Assembly: GCA_024803745.1 (NCBI GenBank)
Contig: JANJXV010000024.1
Coordinates: forward strand, 4,868,106-4,932,105
Direction: 5' to 3'
DNA length: 64,000 bases
Source of the DNA: Megascapheus bottae
Taxonomy: Eukaryota; Chordata; Mammalia; Rodentia; Geomyidae
Under the pieces are notes generated by a model that saw nothing but the letters and a program-made list of their open reading frames with translations, was not told where the DNA came from and searched no databases. This document shows positions 57,401 through 62,820 of the stretch, piece after piece. Made by a program: the position numbers and the translations under genes. Position 1 is the first letter of the stretch, and every line of letters begins with the position of its first letter.

Positions 57401-60160
57401 CCTCAGTACCACATACATAGAAAAAAGCTGGAAGTGGTGCTGAGGCTCAAGTGGTAGAATGCTAAGCCTTGAGAAAGTCCAAGGACAGTGCTCAGGCCCT
57501 GAGCCCAAGCCCAGGACTGGCACAAAAAAAAAAAAATTAAGTATTCTTTGAGTACTTCAAAGTGTGAACTTCTCTTAGTTTTTTTTTTTTTTAAGATTAG
57601 CTGTACCCATTGTACAACAGATTTCCAGCAAAAATGCTTTCAGTTGTCTCCCGGTACTCACAATATTCCAATGAGCATCTTTGTATGTCCTGGCACACAT
57701 GTGCAAGAGAGCTTCTGCTTATAAACTGAGGTAAGGAATAAAAAAATGTGTGCTGAATAAATGAAGATAAATGGGATTTTTTTGACATATTCTTTTCATC
57801 TGAAACTATCTTTATAGTAAATTTGTACTCACTGCTTCTATTGTAGGTCTCAGGGAAGTTGTATTTTCATCTAACGATATCCTGATTTTTTTCTTTCATT
57901 GAGATTTTATCAAAATTTTTATCTTAGAGATACTTTAATAAATTATCCACTCTTCTGACAGATATGGGTAATTTTGACCTCCTAGTAACAGCTCACAAAC
58001 TGAGCTTTGCTTCATGTGAAAAAGAGTTTAAAGAAGGGTATGATGTCTAGATACCTTCCCCCAGATCATCTATACTGTGCCAATGTCTGGGACAAAAACT
58101 ACATGTAGGCTCCTCATGTCAGTCCTTTATTTCTTAAAATAATTTTTGATTCGTGCTTTTGGGCATTTTCATCCTTCTCATTCTATACCATTTTTTTCAT
58201 CATCTTTATCCTGATCTGATTCCAGGCACTTGTTTTATCTTATCAATCCCCAATGGATTTCTGCTTTTTAGATTTCTTTATTTAGTTAGTTGATGGTAGT
58301 TGACAGATACCCCATGTTGGCTTCAAGCATACCATATATCCTATGTTAGTCTTGAACACATGATCCCCTGACTTAATCTCCTGAGTGCTGAGATAATGCA
58401 AACTTCTTGATGCTTAATCTGTTCCCTTGGTCTTAGTATGTTGAATTGTCACTCACAGAGCTGCTTACCTGGTTTTAAAACATCATGCAAATCCTATGAA
58501 CTATCAACAATTTGACTAGCTGTTCTTTACTTGTCATATACAATGAAAAGTACACACAATGGTACATATTAATAATCTCAGAATTTGTGAAGGTGAGGCA
58601 GAAGACAGAGTTCAAGACAAACCTGGGTCACACAGCTAGACTTTATTTCAAAATAAGGCAAAAAAGCAAACAAACAAAAAACAAAAAAAAATCTTCTACT
58701 GCTTATCAGTAGTAGTAGACTCTTGTAATCCTAGCTACTTAGAAACGGTTGAGATTGGGAGAATCCAAGTTTCAGGCTAGTATGAACAAAAACAATAAAG
58801 AAAAACCCATCCTAAACAAAAGAAGCTATGCAAGTGGCACAGTTATATGGTAAGTATAAATAGGAGGATTATAGTCCAGACTAAGCTGGGTTAAAAAAAA
58901 CAAGACACTATTTGAAAAACAACAAAAGCAAAACAGGACTGAGAGAAGGGTTCACATGGTGATGCAGTTGTATGCACAAGACCCTGAGTTCAAATCCAGT
59001 ACTGTACCAACAACAACCACAACCACCAACTACAAAAACAAACCAGTAAATCTAATATTTAACTACCTATTACAATTCCTTTGTCTTACCCTTTCAGCTC
59101 TCCATTTGTTCTTACTAAAGTCAATAAGTGTTTTATGCTCCACATCTAATAAACCAGTTATCAATAATTACTGCTTCTCTTTTTTAAATGTTTATCATCA
59201 AACAGTATACTTTTAATATATGATAGCAAAGTTTTCTCAGATTAATAGAAAACTGGAAACACTGACTATTAGGTTAAGTTCAGTGTACAAAAATAAAAAA
59301 ACTAAAATGTGCTAAGAAACTTCTCACTGCTATTACCATCAGAGAAATGCAATTTAAATGCTTCTGATGGATGAAGATTCTAAAGAACAGAGATCCAAAA
59401 GTTTAAGGCCCTCAAAGCTGGATTCCATTGATAATGAAAGCCATTTTATAGTCAAAACTTTAGCCATAAACTGAATTTCTATGACTTTTTCACAACTTTC
59501 CATTAACGTATTATTATACTTTTCACAGAATACAAAAATCAATATAAGTGACAAAATTGTGTATTATCTAGCAATCCATATTCATAAACCCACAGAGAAT
59601 CTTTCATAAAATGTACTGAAGAGGAAACACTCTAGTGTCAGAAAAGACTCAGAAGTTCATCAATTATCTGCAGAAAGAGGGAGGCAATGCACTTTCTTGG
59701 TTCAAATGATCGGCTGATACAGTGTACACAGCTGGTATTTCTCACCTGGCAGTCTAATATCTTGAAAGACCATCTAAGCAAGAAGAAAAAGCAATTGCTA
59801 TTTAGATTGCTCTCCTACGACAGTTAATAAAATACAAAAAAAAAAAAAGATCTAGCAGTATTTGAATGCTGGTTTTCCAAAGTCATTCTACATGGAAAAA
59901 AGAAATACTGTTATCAACTCCTGTTTTACCGAGATTAAAACTCAAAAGAAGTTAAAAGAAGTTGCATGAATATGTTTTCTTATTGTCCCAGAGGTCCCAC
60001 CGGCAGAAGAAGGATGAATACAAAGTTTTGGATGTCACTCACTCAAATTCTCCAGCAAATGCTTGCAATCATCAGTGGCAACATCATGCACAGTCCGGTT
60101 ACACTTATCTCTCTTTTCGGGCTCCAGCCCTCCATGCCGACACAAGATTTCTAGGCAGTT
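15178..60160 (-). CDS. CTTNBP2: CTTNBP2 (cortactin-binding protein 2), C-terminal 714 codons in 15 exons; 5' part lies outside the window
   Basis: The coding sequence joins 60043-60160, 52073-52348, 50156-50251, 48836-48915, 40372-40458, 40190-40289, 33558-33710, 33235-33422, 32157-32335, 28030-28235, 27531-27692, 24873-24936, 23650-23737, 22178-22279 and 15178-15423, read on the minus strand. Every border is GT-AG, phases agree at each joint, and the sum is 2145 nt (714 residues plus stop). CTTNBP2 is a neuronal protein that binds cortactin and the striatin/PP2A (STRIPAK) complex and is concentrated in dendritic spines; those functions are family knowledge. The part seen here holds the end of the ankyrin region, a NAV-like AAA+ module with degenerate nucleotide-binding motifs, and a polar tail. 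Human CTTNBP2 is about 1660 residues, so about 57% of the protein is missing upstream. The gene name rests on recognising many conserved stretches such as [18 protein letters not shown] and [19 protein letters not shown]. Confidence 0.93.
18171..18247 (+). mobile_element. ID monomer SINE
   Basis: GGCTGAGGTTGCAGCTCAGA...TTTTCATCCCCAGCACAAAT: an old single-unit ID/BC1-type tRNA-derived element. Confidence 0.75.
20275..20288 (-). promoter_or_regulatory. CTCF-like motif (near match)
   Basis: On the minus strand CCAGCAGAGGGCAA fits the CTCF core CCASYAGRKGGCRS except for the last base. Binding is unproven. Confidence 0.35.
21655..21960 (+). mobile_element. Old B1-like SINE pieces
   Basis: GTGGTTCACACTTGTAATCT and later CCCAGCTACATGGGAGGCTG and GCATAGTGGCATACTGCTGT show repeated diverged B1-like units. 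Confidence 0.55.
21975..22060 (+). mobile_element. ID monomer SINE
   Basis: GAGCTGAAGTCATGGCTCAG...AGCAAGTGCAAAGCCCTGAT: diverged ID unit, about 120 nt from a CTTNBP2 exon. Confidence 0.65.
22178..22279 (-). CDS. CTTNBP2: CTTNBP2 exon: C-terminal region
   Basis: 102 nt (34 codons), phase 0 at both ends, encoding [20 protein letters not shown] then [14 protein letters not shown]. The acceptor is TATATTTTGCAG and the donor is AAAAG|GTAAGT. Phase-0 symmetry means skipping would keep the frame. It precedes the terminal exon by a 6.75 kb intron. Confidence 0.9.
23012..23165 (+). mobile_element. B1-ID composite SINE
   Basis: AGCTGGGCGCTGGTCATTCA, CCTGTAATCCTAGCTACTCA and ACTTGTGGCTCAAATGGTAG; 3' end lost. 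Confidence 0.8.
23289..23372 (+). mobile_element. ID monomer SINE, diverged
   Basis: GGACTGGATAGCATTCAGTG...CTATCCCCAGCACCACTTGA. Confidence 0.6.
23650..23737 (-). CDS. CTTNBP2: CTTNBP2 exon: acidic serine-rich segment (5' end apparently shortened)
   Basis: 88 nt: A completing Lys, then 29 codons reading [20 protein letters not shown] and SKSESDISK. The acceptor is TTGGATGACAG and the donor is AAG|GTAAGC. The sequence just upstream of this acceptor reads in frame as [10 protein letters not shown], which resembles coding sequence I recall from other mammals at this place, so the exon may begin earlier in relatives. With this acceptor the phase is correct; no upstream AG gives a compatible phase. 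Confidence 0.85.
23738..24872 (-). other. CTTNBP2: CTTNBP2 intron (1.1 kb)
   Basis: Donor AAAA|GTACGT, acceptor TTGGATGACAG. It holds one reversed B1-ID SINE (24256-24492). The last 30 nt before the acceptor look like former coding sequence. Confidence 0.8.
24256..24492 (-). mobile_element. B1-ID composite SINE, reverse orientation
   Basis: T tract, GTCAGTCCTGGGGTTTGAAC, GATAAGAGTCTCACAGACTT and GCCTCCTGAGTAGCTAGGAC. Confidence 0.88.
24873..24936 (-). CDS. CTTNBP2: CTTNBP2 small exon in C-terminal region
   Basis: 64 nt: GC finishing a Gly codon, 20 codons, then AA of Lys. It encodes [20 protein letters not shown]. The acceptor is CTGTTTTTTTAACAG and the donor is AAAA|GTACGT. It is too short to stand out as an ORF; it was found from splice sites and by recognising the GIKNKTI...LSKQK stretch of CTTNBP2. 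Confidence 0.88.
25570..25685. repeat. GA-rich (purine) low-complexity tract
   Basis: About 115 nt almost only of A and G on the plus strand, next to remains of a B1-ID SINE (about 25386-25560). Confidence 0.85.
26001..26066 (+). mobile_element. ID monomer SINE, diverged
   Basis: GGCTGGAGAAGTAGCTCAGT...GGTTTGATTCCTAGCATTAC. Confidence 0.65.
27127..27318 (+). mobile_element. Dimeric ID-like SINE
   Basis: GGGCCGGGAGTTTGGCCTAG start, B box GGTTTGATTCC, end CCCATGACTGGC plus A tail. Lies about 200 nt from the CTTNBP2 exon at 27531, antisense to it. Confidence 0.92.
27531..27692 (-). CDS. CTTNBP2: CTTNBP2 exon: C-terminal polar region
   Basis: 162 nt, phase 1 in and phase 1 out. It encodes [40 protein letters not shown] and [13 protein letters not shown]. 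The acceptor is TTTGTGTTGTTTCAG and the donor is GAAG|GTAAGG. Inside the exon, AGAAAG|GTGAGC at about 27591 is also a good donor; its use would remove 61 nt and shift the frame, so the distal donor is chosen. Confidence 0.9.
27693..28029 (-). other. CTTNBP2: CTTNBP2 intron (337 nt)
   Basis: Donor GCAG|GTATGT, acceptor TTGTGTTGTTTCAG. No repeat seen. Confidence 0.88.
28030..28235 (-). CDS. CTTNBP2: CTTNBP2 exon: end of NAV-like module
   Basis: 206 nt, starting with the G that completes Lys and ending one base into a codon. It encodes [40 protein letters not shown] and [20 protein letters not shown] then HGCPLPRA. The acceptor is the pyrimidine-rich TGTCCCTCTCTTGCAAG; another AG 59 nt further upstream (28294) was rejected because it breaks the phase. 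The donor is GCAG|GTATGT. Confidence 0.92.
28868..30140 (+). mobile_element. 5'-truncated LINE-1 (ORF2 3' part and 3' UTR), decayed
   Basis: The sense order of motifs follows L1 ORF2: TGTTCTGGATTGGCAGAATT, CCCAAAGCAATGTACATGCA, TTCATATGGAACTACAAATG, later GTCCCTTAGTGGACAAATGG. Frames are broken by stops and indels, so it is older than the copy at 12337-14050. It lies antisense to CTTNBP2. Confidence 0.85.
30484..30606 (-). mobile_element. L1 3' UTR end, reverse orientation
   Basis: ATTTTTATTGTAATTAATAG...CTCATGTCTTGGTCCCCATT: reverse complement of 5513-5645. Confidence 0.78.
31341..31553 (-). mobile_element. Dimeric ID-like SINE, reverse orientation, young
   Basis: T tract, then GCCAGTCCTGGGCTTGAGCT...AGGCCAAACTCCCGGC. 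AAGTTGTATTGTTTT is duplicated on both sides. Confidence 0.93.
32157..32335 (-). CDS. CTTNBP2: CTTNBP2 exon: NAV-like AAA+ lid
   Basis: 179 nt, phase 0 in and phase 2 out. It encodes [40 protein letters not shown] and [19 protein letters not shown] plus AA of a Lys codon. The acceptor is CTCCTGTCTGTAG and the donor is GAA|GTAAGT, near consensus. The '[14 protein letters not shown]...[10 protein letters not shown]' pattern matches the NAV C-terminal lid region. The exon is GC-richer than its introns. Confidence 0.93.
32336..33234 (-). other. CTTNBP2: CTTNBP2 intron (0.9 kb)
   Basis: Donor AAG|GTAACA, acceptor CTCCTGTCTGTAG. Part (about 32540-32680) resembles an old MIR SINE; otherwise nothing seen. 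Confidence 0.8.
33235..33422 (-). CDS. CTTNBP2: CTTNBP2 exon: AAA+-like core and start of lid
   Basis: 188 nt beginning with GA of the split Gly codon and ending in phase 0. It encodes [40 protein letters not shown] and [20 protein letters not shown] followed by TK. The 'hFRWV...EPmqGLL.RFLRRK' block is the strongest resemblance to neuron navigators, which have FRWV...EPvkGfLgRFLRRK at the same place (recalled). The donor is AAG|GTAACA. Confidence 0.93.
33423..33557 (-). other. Short 135-nt intron without stop codons (possible retained intron/exitron)
   Basis: The interval is bounded by G|GTAAAG and CTGTCGTTTCAG|GA, has a pyrimidine-rich acceptor, and when removed joins FQK to [10 protein letters not shown] as in other mammals. 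It is 45 codons long, divisible by three, and has no stop in the host frame. If retained it would add 45 in-frame residues that are basic and Ser/Tyr-rich. The retained form is inference; the spliced form is the better supported model. Confidence 0.8.
33558..33710 (-). CDS. CTTNBP2: CTTNBP2 exon: Walker B-like strand
   Basis: 153 nt, starting with CG of a split Ala codon and ending with the G of a split Gly codon. It encodes [40 protein letters not shown] and [17 protein letters not shown] sits where NAV-family AAA+ domains carry a Walker B strand (recalled as VIILDNL), with the first acidic residue changed. The acceptor is TTCTAACCACAG and the donor is AAAAAG|GTAAAG, which opens a 135-nt intron that is itself an open frame. 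Confidence 0.92.
34086..34325 (+). mobile_element. B1-ID composite SINE
   Basis: GTCTGTAATCCTAGCTATTC, GACTCTTATCTCCAGTTAAT, GCACTGTGGCTCAAGTGCTA and CCCTGAGTTCAAGACCCACC. Confidence 0.88.
34441..34525 (+). mobile_element. ID monomer SINE
   Basis: GAGCTTGGGTAGAGCGCAGG...AAAACCCCAGCACTCAGG. Confidence 0.65.
34893..35030 (+). mobile_element. L1 3' end, older subfamily
   Basis: GAAAAACATGGGAAGGGGAA and AAGAAGTAATGTATCCACTG, then A-rich end. The same motifs recur at 52562-52650 and 53815-53960. Confidence 0.55.
35600..35760 (+). repeat. Possible MER5-like DNA transposon remnant
   Basis: TCAGAAATTCTGATTCACTG and AGGCCTGGGGAAA resemble the MER5 family of hAT-derived repeats as I recall it. Weak. 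Confidence 0.3.
36488..36689 (-). mobile_element. Dimeric ID-like SINE, reverse orientation, near consensus
   Basis: T tract, GCCAGTCCTGGGCTTGAGCT...AGGCCAAACTCCCGGCCC. Confidence 0.93.
36712..36912 (-). mobile_element. Dimeric ID-like SINE, reverse orientation, diverged
   Basis: GCCAGTAATAGGGCTTGAAC...CACTCTACAACTAGGCCACA. Its middle contains a TCTC-rich replacement. Confidence 0.85.
36956..37156 (-). mobile_element. Dimeric ID-like SINE, reverse orientation
   Basis: TTGCCAGTCTGGGCTTGGGC...CTACCACTAGGCCAAACTCC. Third of three same-orientation copies within 700 nt. Confidence 0.9.
38215..38290 (+). mobile_element. ID monomer SINE
   Basis: GGGCTCCGGGTGCAGCTCAA...TTCAATCCCCAGCTCCACAG. Confidence 0.7.
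38905..39050 (+). mobile_element. MIR SINE remnant
   Basis: The 3' signature AGAACTCAATAAATGTTAAC follows a diverged MIR body. Confidence 0.5.
39590..39720 (+). mobile_element. MIR SINE remnant
   Basis: TCTTCACCTCTGAAACAGAA followed by AATGATACCTAAACTTGCAT fits the MIR pattern of 'ctcatctgtaaaatgg...acctacctcat'. Old copy. Confidence 0.4.
40190..40289 (-). CDS. CTTNBP2: CTTNBP2 exon: AAA+-like core
   Basis: 100 nt, phase 0 in and one base into a codon out. It encodes [20 protein letters not shown] then [13 protein letters not shown] and the first base of Ala. The acceptor is TTTTCTGACTACAG and the donor is GTG|GTAAGA. The split codon G|CG joins exactly with the exon ending at 33710. Confidence 0.93.
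40290..40371 (-). other. CTTNBP2: Very short CTTNBP2 intron (82 nt)
   Basis: AAG|GTATTT to GACTACAG|CAT. The size is near the lower limit for mammalian introns. Its length is not a multiple of three, so retention would shift the frame. Confidence 0.92.
40372..40458 (-). CDS. CTTNBP2: CTTNBP2 exon: degenerate Walker A region
   Basis: 87 nt (29 codons), phase 0 at both ends. It reads [20 protein letters not shown] then AHQLALCMK. The GPEGSLQD stretch occupies the P-loop position of AAA+ proteins (GxxGxGK[ST]), but Lys is replaced by Gln and Ser/Thr by Asp, so nucleotide phosphate binding is unlikely. The acceptor is GTTTGCCAACAG and the donor is AAG|GTATTT. Only 82 nt separate it from the next exon. 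Confidence 0.93.
40988..41167 (-). mobile_element. Dimeric ID-like SINE, reverse orientation
   Basis: GCCAGTCTTGAGGCCTGAAC...CTACCACAAGGCTACCCTCC; internal deletion in the right half. Confidence 0.85.
42168..42181 (+). promoter_or_regulatory. CTCF-like motif (full core match)
   Basis: CCAGCAGAGGGCAC fits CCASYAGRKGGCRS at every position. Orientation is opposite to the motif at 20275. Binding is unproven. Confidence 0.45.
42584..43385 (-). mobile_element. L1 fragment with inverted 5' half (twin priming)
   Basis: About 42584-42920 is an L1 3' end on the minus strand. From about 42921 L1 ORF2 sequence runs on the plus strand (GAATGTGAACTAGTACAGCC, CCATACCACTCCTGGGCATC, AGATGAATGGATACAAAAAA). 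Confidence 0.7.
44068..44352 (+). mobile_element. B1-ID composite SINE with internal duplication
   Basis: GGCTCATGCCTGTAATCCTA and GACTCTTATCTCCAACTAAC; the right half has the unit GTAGGGTGGTAGCCTTGAG duplicated. Confidence 0.88.
44384..44612 (+). mobile_element. B1-ID composite SINE
   Basis: GAGGCTCAAGCCTGTAATCC...GACTCTTATCTCCATTTAAC...GTTCAAGCCACATGACCCAC plus A tail. Lies directly after the copy at 44068 in the same orientation. Confidence 0.9.
45830..45905 (+). mobile_element. MIR SINE remnant
   Basis: AGAACAGAGCTTGATGTATA followed by AAAATGCTCAGTAGAAGCC resembles the MIR 3' half. Confidence 0.35.
46963..47205 (+). mobile_element. B1-ID composite SINE
   Basis: GGTGTGGTAGCTACTCAGGA...GACTCTTTATTTCCAATAAT...GAGTTCAAGTCCCATGACCC, A-rich end. 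Confidence 0.85.
47935..48072 (+). mobile_element. MIR SINE remnant
   Basis: TTCCTCATTTTAAAAAGTGT, CTATCTCATAGGGATGTTTT and GTGTTTAATACATGCC follow the MIR layout. Confidence 0.55.
48836..48915 (-). CDS. CTTNBP2: CTTNBP2 exon: first helix of AAA+-like core
   Basis: 80 nt beginning with GT of a split Gly codon and ending in phase 0. It encodes [20 protein letters not shown] and QNYLRL. The acceptor is CATTTCTTTTAG and the donor is CTG|GTACGT. The '[16 protein letters not shown]' pattern aligns with the stretch right before Walker A in NAV proteins (sLIPkpvLqrYvsLL), as recalled from that family. Confidence 0.92.
48916..50155 (-). other. CTTNBP2: CTTNBP2 intron (1.24 kb)
   Basis: Donor CAG|GTAATT, acceptor CATTTCTTTTAG. 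No repeat or further exon recognised. Confidence 0.85.
50156..50251 (-). CDS. CTTNBP2: CTTNBP2 exon: linker before AAA+-like core
   Basis: 96 nt, phase 1 in and phase 1 out. It encodes [20 protein letters not shown] and then [11 protein letters not shown], followed by a split Gly codon. The acceptor is TTATTTTGAACTAG and the donor is CAG|GTAATT. The preceding exon supplies the G of the first Gly codon and the next supplies GT for the last one, so both joints give Gly as in other mammals. Confidence 0.9.
50935..50968. repeat. (CAGA)n microsatellite
   Basis: About seven tandem ACAG units, directly followed by a B1-ID SINE. Confidence 0.9.
50969..51190 (+). mobile_element. B1-ID composite SINE
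   Basis: CAATGGCCCATGCCTGTGAT, GACTCTTATCACAAATTAGC and GGGGCTTGGCTCAAGGGTAG. Confidence 0.87.
52073..52348 (-). CDS. CTTNBP2: CTTNBP2 exon: start of NAV-like module (ubiquitin-like/N-terminal part)
   Basis: 276 nt, phase 1 at both ends (2 nt, 91 codons, 1 nt). The sequence includes [48 protein letters not shown] and [20 protein letters not shown]. The acceptor is TTCTTCTAACAG and the donor is CTAG|GTATCC. The pattern of a short beta-rich segment followed by '[14 protein letters not shown]' parallels the region just before the AAA+ domain in neuron navigators (WDvLDgvVrrLF). No stop or frameshift occurs. This is the largest internal exon in the window and has no competing gene model on either strand. 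Confidence 0.93.
52562..52655 (+). mobile_element. L1 3' end, older subfamily
   Basis: GAGAAAAACATGGGAAGGGG and AAGAAGTAATGTACTCACTA, nearly the same as 34930-34980. Confidence 0.5.
53325..53515 (+). mobile_element. Dimeric ID-like SINE, right half shortened
   Basis: GGGCTGGGAGTTTGGCCTAT, AGACCCAGGTTCGAGCC, GGTTCAAGTGGTAGAGCACT and a long A tail; about 20 nt are missing after 'gccttgaa'. Confidence 0.9.
53815..53965 (+). mobile_element. L1 3' end, older subfamily
   Basis: GGAAGGGGGAAAGTGGGAGA, AAAGAAATATACTCATTACC and GTAACTGCAATCCTTCCGTA, then A-rich. Confidence 0.5.
54003..54190 (+). mobile_element. Dimeric ID-like SINE
   Basis: GGGCTGGGAATTTGGCCTAG, B box GGTTCGATTCC, end CCCCAGGACTGG. 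Confidence 0.92.
54220..54740 (+). mobile_element. L1 3' end fragments
   Basis: CCTCATTTGTAATAATTAAA with ACCTACAAATCTACAAATAA, and later GGAATGTAACTGTAACCCCT, echo L1 3' ends elsewhere in the window. Confidence 0.4.
54776..54986 (-). mobile_element. Dimeric ID-like SINE, reverse orientation
   Basis: T tract, GCAAGTCCTGGGCTTGGGCT...AGGCCAAATTCCCGGTCC. CTCTAGACACTACTT is duplicated on both sides; a T tract is inserted mid-element. Confidence 0.92.
55000..56900. other. No exon seen; intronic unique sequence
   Basis: No SINE or splice-bordered coding frame recognised over nearly 2 kb. Confidence 0.5.
56930..57110 (+). mobile_element. LINE2/CR1-like 3' end remnant
   Basis: AGTCAAGGCCTTTTACGACC then TGACCCTGGGCTATATTTCC matches the recalled L2/L3-type motif 'caaggcccttcacgacctggccc'. 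Ancient. Confidence 0.45.
57343..57535 (+). mobile_element. Dimeric ID-like SINE
   Basis: GCCGGGAGTTTGGCCTAGTA, B box GGTTCGATTCC, end CCCAGGACTGGC; a TTAAGTATTCT repeat lies on both sides. Confidence 0.92.
57545..59740. other. No exon seen; old B1-like pieces
   Basis: Diverged B1-like stretches near 58550-58640 and 58710-58800; otherwise AT-rich intron. Confidence 0.4.
60043..60160 (-). CDS. CTTNBP2: CTTNBP2 exon: end of ankyrin-repeat region
   Basis: 118 nt, starting in phase 0 and ending one base into a codon. It encodes [20 protein letters not shown] and continues to [15 protein letters not shown]. The acceptor is a TTTTATCGTTGCAG-type site and the donor is A|GTGAGT, close to consensus. 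The split codon A|AT joins the exon at 52348 and restores Asn in the expected ENLNALKIPL junction. The residues match the last, divergent ankyrin repeat of CTTNBP2. This is the most 5' coding exon I can identify in the window. Confidence 0.92.
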
Positions 60161-60474
60161 CTGCAACGATAAAAGAACTATTATTTACTTTCTTATCCAA
60201 GTGAGTCAGTTAGTGAGCATAACCAGCCAACTACCTGTGGCAAGACAATCAAGAATCTACAGCTGAAGATTGAGCTTGGTGGTGCATGCCTGTAACTCTA
60301 GTACTTGGAAGGGTGGTAGGAGCAAAAGGAGGGACAGGACGTGGTGGGGAAAGAGGAGATGAGAGGGGAGGGAAGGTAAGAATTTACAGCTGGAAATCTT
60401 CAATTCCAGAAACCCTGATATAAAAATTAAGCTCTGATTTATCAAAATAAGATTTAGCTGTTTTTTTTTTAATT

Positions 60475-60575
60475 TAGCTATACTTATTTTTCTGGTGCTG
60501 AGGATAGAACCCAAGGCTTTCTTTGCTTGAGCCAGACAAGCACTCTAACTACCACTGAGTTTCAAGTCTAGCACA
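60475..60575 (-). mobile_element. ID monomer SINE, reverse orientation
   Basis: TTTCTGGTGCTGAGGATAGA...CAAGCACTCTAACTACCACT. Confidence 0.65.
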
Positions 60576-61130
60576 GAGAGTGCTTCATTTCACAGAGTCA
60601 AGGCTCTTAGAGAAGATTCTTAGGTTTCAAATAATAGAAGATTAGCTTGTTAATCACTCAGTTTACAAGTGAAATTAAGAATGAATTGACTTCAGCAGAG
60701 ACTATCCTCTCATGGCAAGGTGGCAATTCTAAAACAAAAAGACGTGCTTTGAGTAATCAGATGCTCTATGCTGATTCCTCCATGGCCATTTGCTTTTTCA
60801 ATAAGGTTAAACCAGGGCTCTCAACTGCAACAGCTCTGCCCTGAAGTCCTCCTAAAAACACTGGTATTCAAGATCTTACACTGCTCTATTTTTCTAATAT
60901 GAAAAATATGAGCACCATGTCAATTGCAAGTGCATTTTAAAGATACTTTTCTAATAGACACTGAAGCTATGTTTCTTTCTGATTTTAACATTTTCTTCTA
61001 CCAAAATACTTAAAGAAATCATTCAAAACGATTCAGTAACTGTAAACTCAAAGACCATAGACTTCCTTAATTTCCTAAATGGAAAATAAGAGGAATATAG
61101 GTATGCATGTATGCACATATGCATAAATAC

Positions 61131-61342
61131 TTTTATTTTTTTTTATTTTTTTGCCAGTCCTGGGCTTGAGCTCAGGGCCTGAGCACTGTCCTTGGACTTT
61201 CTCAAGGCTAGAGCTCTACCACTTGAGCCTCAGCACCACTTCCAGCTTTTTATTCTATGTATGTGGCACCAAGGAATCGAACCCAGGTCTTCGTGAATGC
61301 TAGGCAAGCACTTTAACCACTAGGCCAAACTCCTGGTTACTT
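61131..61342 (-). mobile_element. Dimeric ID-like SINE, reverse orientation
   Basis: T tract, GCCAGTCCTGGGCTTGAGCT...CACTAGGCCAAACTCCTGG; TACTTTTA at both ends. Confidence 0.93.
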
Positions 61343-61506
61343 TTAAAGTAAACCACTGAACAGCAGGAAATTACATCTGGATGTTGACTTTGGAACTCAA
61401 CTATATCAACAAGAGAAAAACATGACTAAATTTTAACCTTCCATGAGAGTTGTTTCTAATCTTTATTACACTCAAGTAGGGAAATTAGCAAGAATATAGA
61501 CAGTGA

Positions 61507-61711
61507 GCCGGGAGTTTGGCCTAGTGGTTAAAGTGCTTGCCTGGCATGCATGAAGACCTGGGTTCGATTCCTCGGTACCACATATAGGAAAAAAAAAAAG
61601 CCGGAAGTGGTGCTGAGGCTCAAGTGGTAGAGCTCTAGCCTTGAGAAAGTCCAAGGACAGTGCTCAGACCCTGAGCTCAAGCCCAGGACTGGCGAAAAAA
61701 AAAAAAAAAAG
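61507..61711 (+). mobile_element. Dimeric ID-like SINE, young
   Basis: GCCGGGAGTTTGGCCTAGTG...CCCAGGACTGGC plus A tail. AAGAATATAGACAGTGA before and AAGAATATAGATAGTGA after form the duplication. Confidence 0.94.
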
Positions 61712-62319
61712 AATATAGATAGTGACTTTGTCTTGAAATGAGTGTGAAATTTCATGTCTGTAAGGGGAATGCATATGCAAGTACTGTTATATAAGGGCAA
61801 GTTCTATAGTGCTGAGATGGTTCACTGGGAGTCACAACGTAGATGAAAAGTTTGGTCCCACTGCTACTTAACTATCGCAACTATTTGAGTACCTGTTATA
61901 GTCCAAGCACAGTTCTGACACTTTGCAACAACAGTTATGCACTGCATGACAATGAGAAATAGGTGATATCATGTTGTACACTATCACAGAATGTTCTAGA
62001 AACTAAGATGGCTACCTTGTCACCAGGCAACACAGTATTATGGGACATCCAGTCCCATAAGATCGACTAGTGACCAAAATGTTGTTGTATTGTGCATGAC
62101 TGACTCAATGATTATTTAGATCTCTTTATAAGTTCATGAGTAATGTACATAAGCTTCTCTGTGCCAGGGGGCCTGACGATGACTGATGGATAATGCAAAG
62201 AGCATGGAGGAATGTGACCTGTTATTGAGAGTTAGGCATAGACAAGACAAATGAAAAGGAGAAAAGGGGGAAAATACAGACAAGAATCCGATGCATATCC
62301 CATAAAATTAGTAAGAATA

Positions 62320-62480
62320 GGGAAGGGATAGGTAAGGAAGGGAAGGGTGAGAATGTTGTAAGGGGTGGCATTGACCAAGATGTATTGTATTCAGAAACTG
62401 CTCTGTTAAATGGCCATTCCTGTGTCTAACTACTTAAAGACAATAATAGTAATAATCATAATTTTTAAAAAATGCGCACG
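62320..62480 (+). mobile_element. L1 3' end
   Basis: GGAAGGGTGAGAATGTTGTA...CTGCTCTGTTAAATGGCCAT, then A/T-rich tail; layout like the other L1 ends here. Confidence 0.4.
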
Positions 62481-62484
62481 AGAG

Positions 62485-62820
62485 GATGTGTTAGTTAGCT
62501 TTCCAATACTATAACTAATACTTGAGATAATCAACTTAAAAAGAAAAAAAAGCTCAGCAATTTCAGCCCATGGCAGTGCTGCTTTTTGTTTTGTGACAAG
62601 ACAGTAAATAACAGTAGAAATTGCATGGTAGAGCAAAGCTGTGCAACTCATCATGGCTGAGAAGGAAGAAGAAAAATATGAACCTTTGCAGGAGCATGCA
62701 CCGTAAGCCCAGACTGTTTCCAAACAAGCTTCTCCTTTTAAAGCTTCTACCACTTCCCAATAGTGCCATGGATGGGAGGACATGCTTTCAACATATGGGC
62801 CTTGGGGAGTAGTTATCTAA
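62485..62820 (+). repeat. Ancient interspersed repeat (family not certain)
   Basis: GTTAGTTAGCTTTCCAATAC, AATACTTGAGATAATCAACT, CCACTTCCCAATAGTGCCAT and ATATGGGCCTTGGGGAG follow a repeat I recall from several rodents and rabbits. I cannot name the family. Confidence 0.5.

Larger units (their letters stand above)
52349..60042 (-). other. CTTNBP2: CTTNBP2 intron (7.7 kb)
   Basis: Donor A|GTGAGT, acceptor TTCTTCTAACAG. Repeat-rich from 52460 to 57535. A 28-nt splice-bordered pseudo-exon (59746-59773) lies close to its 5' end. Confidence 0.85.
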
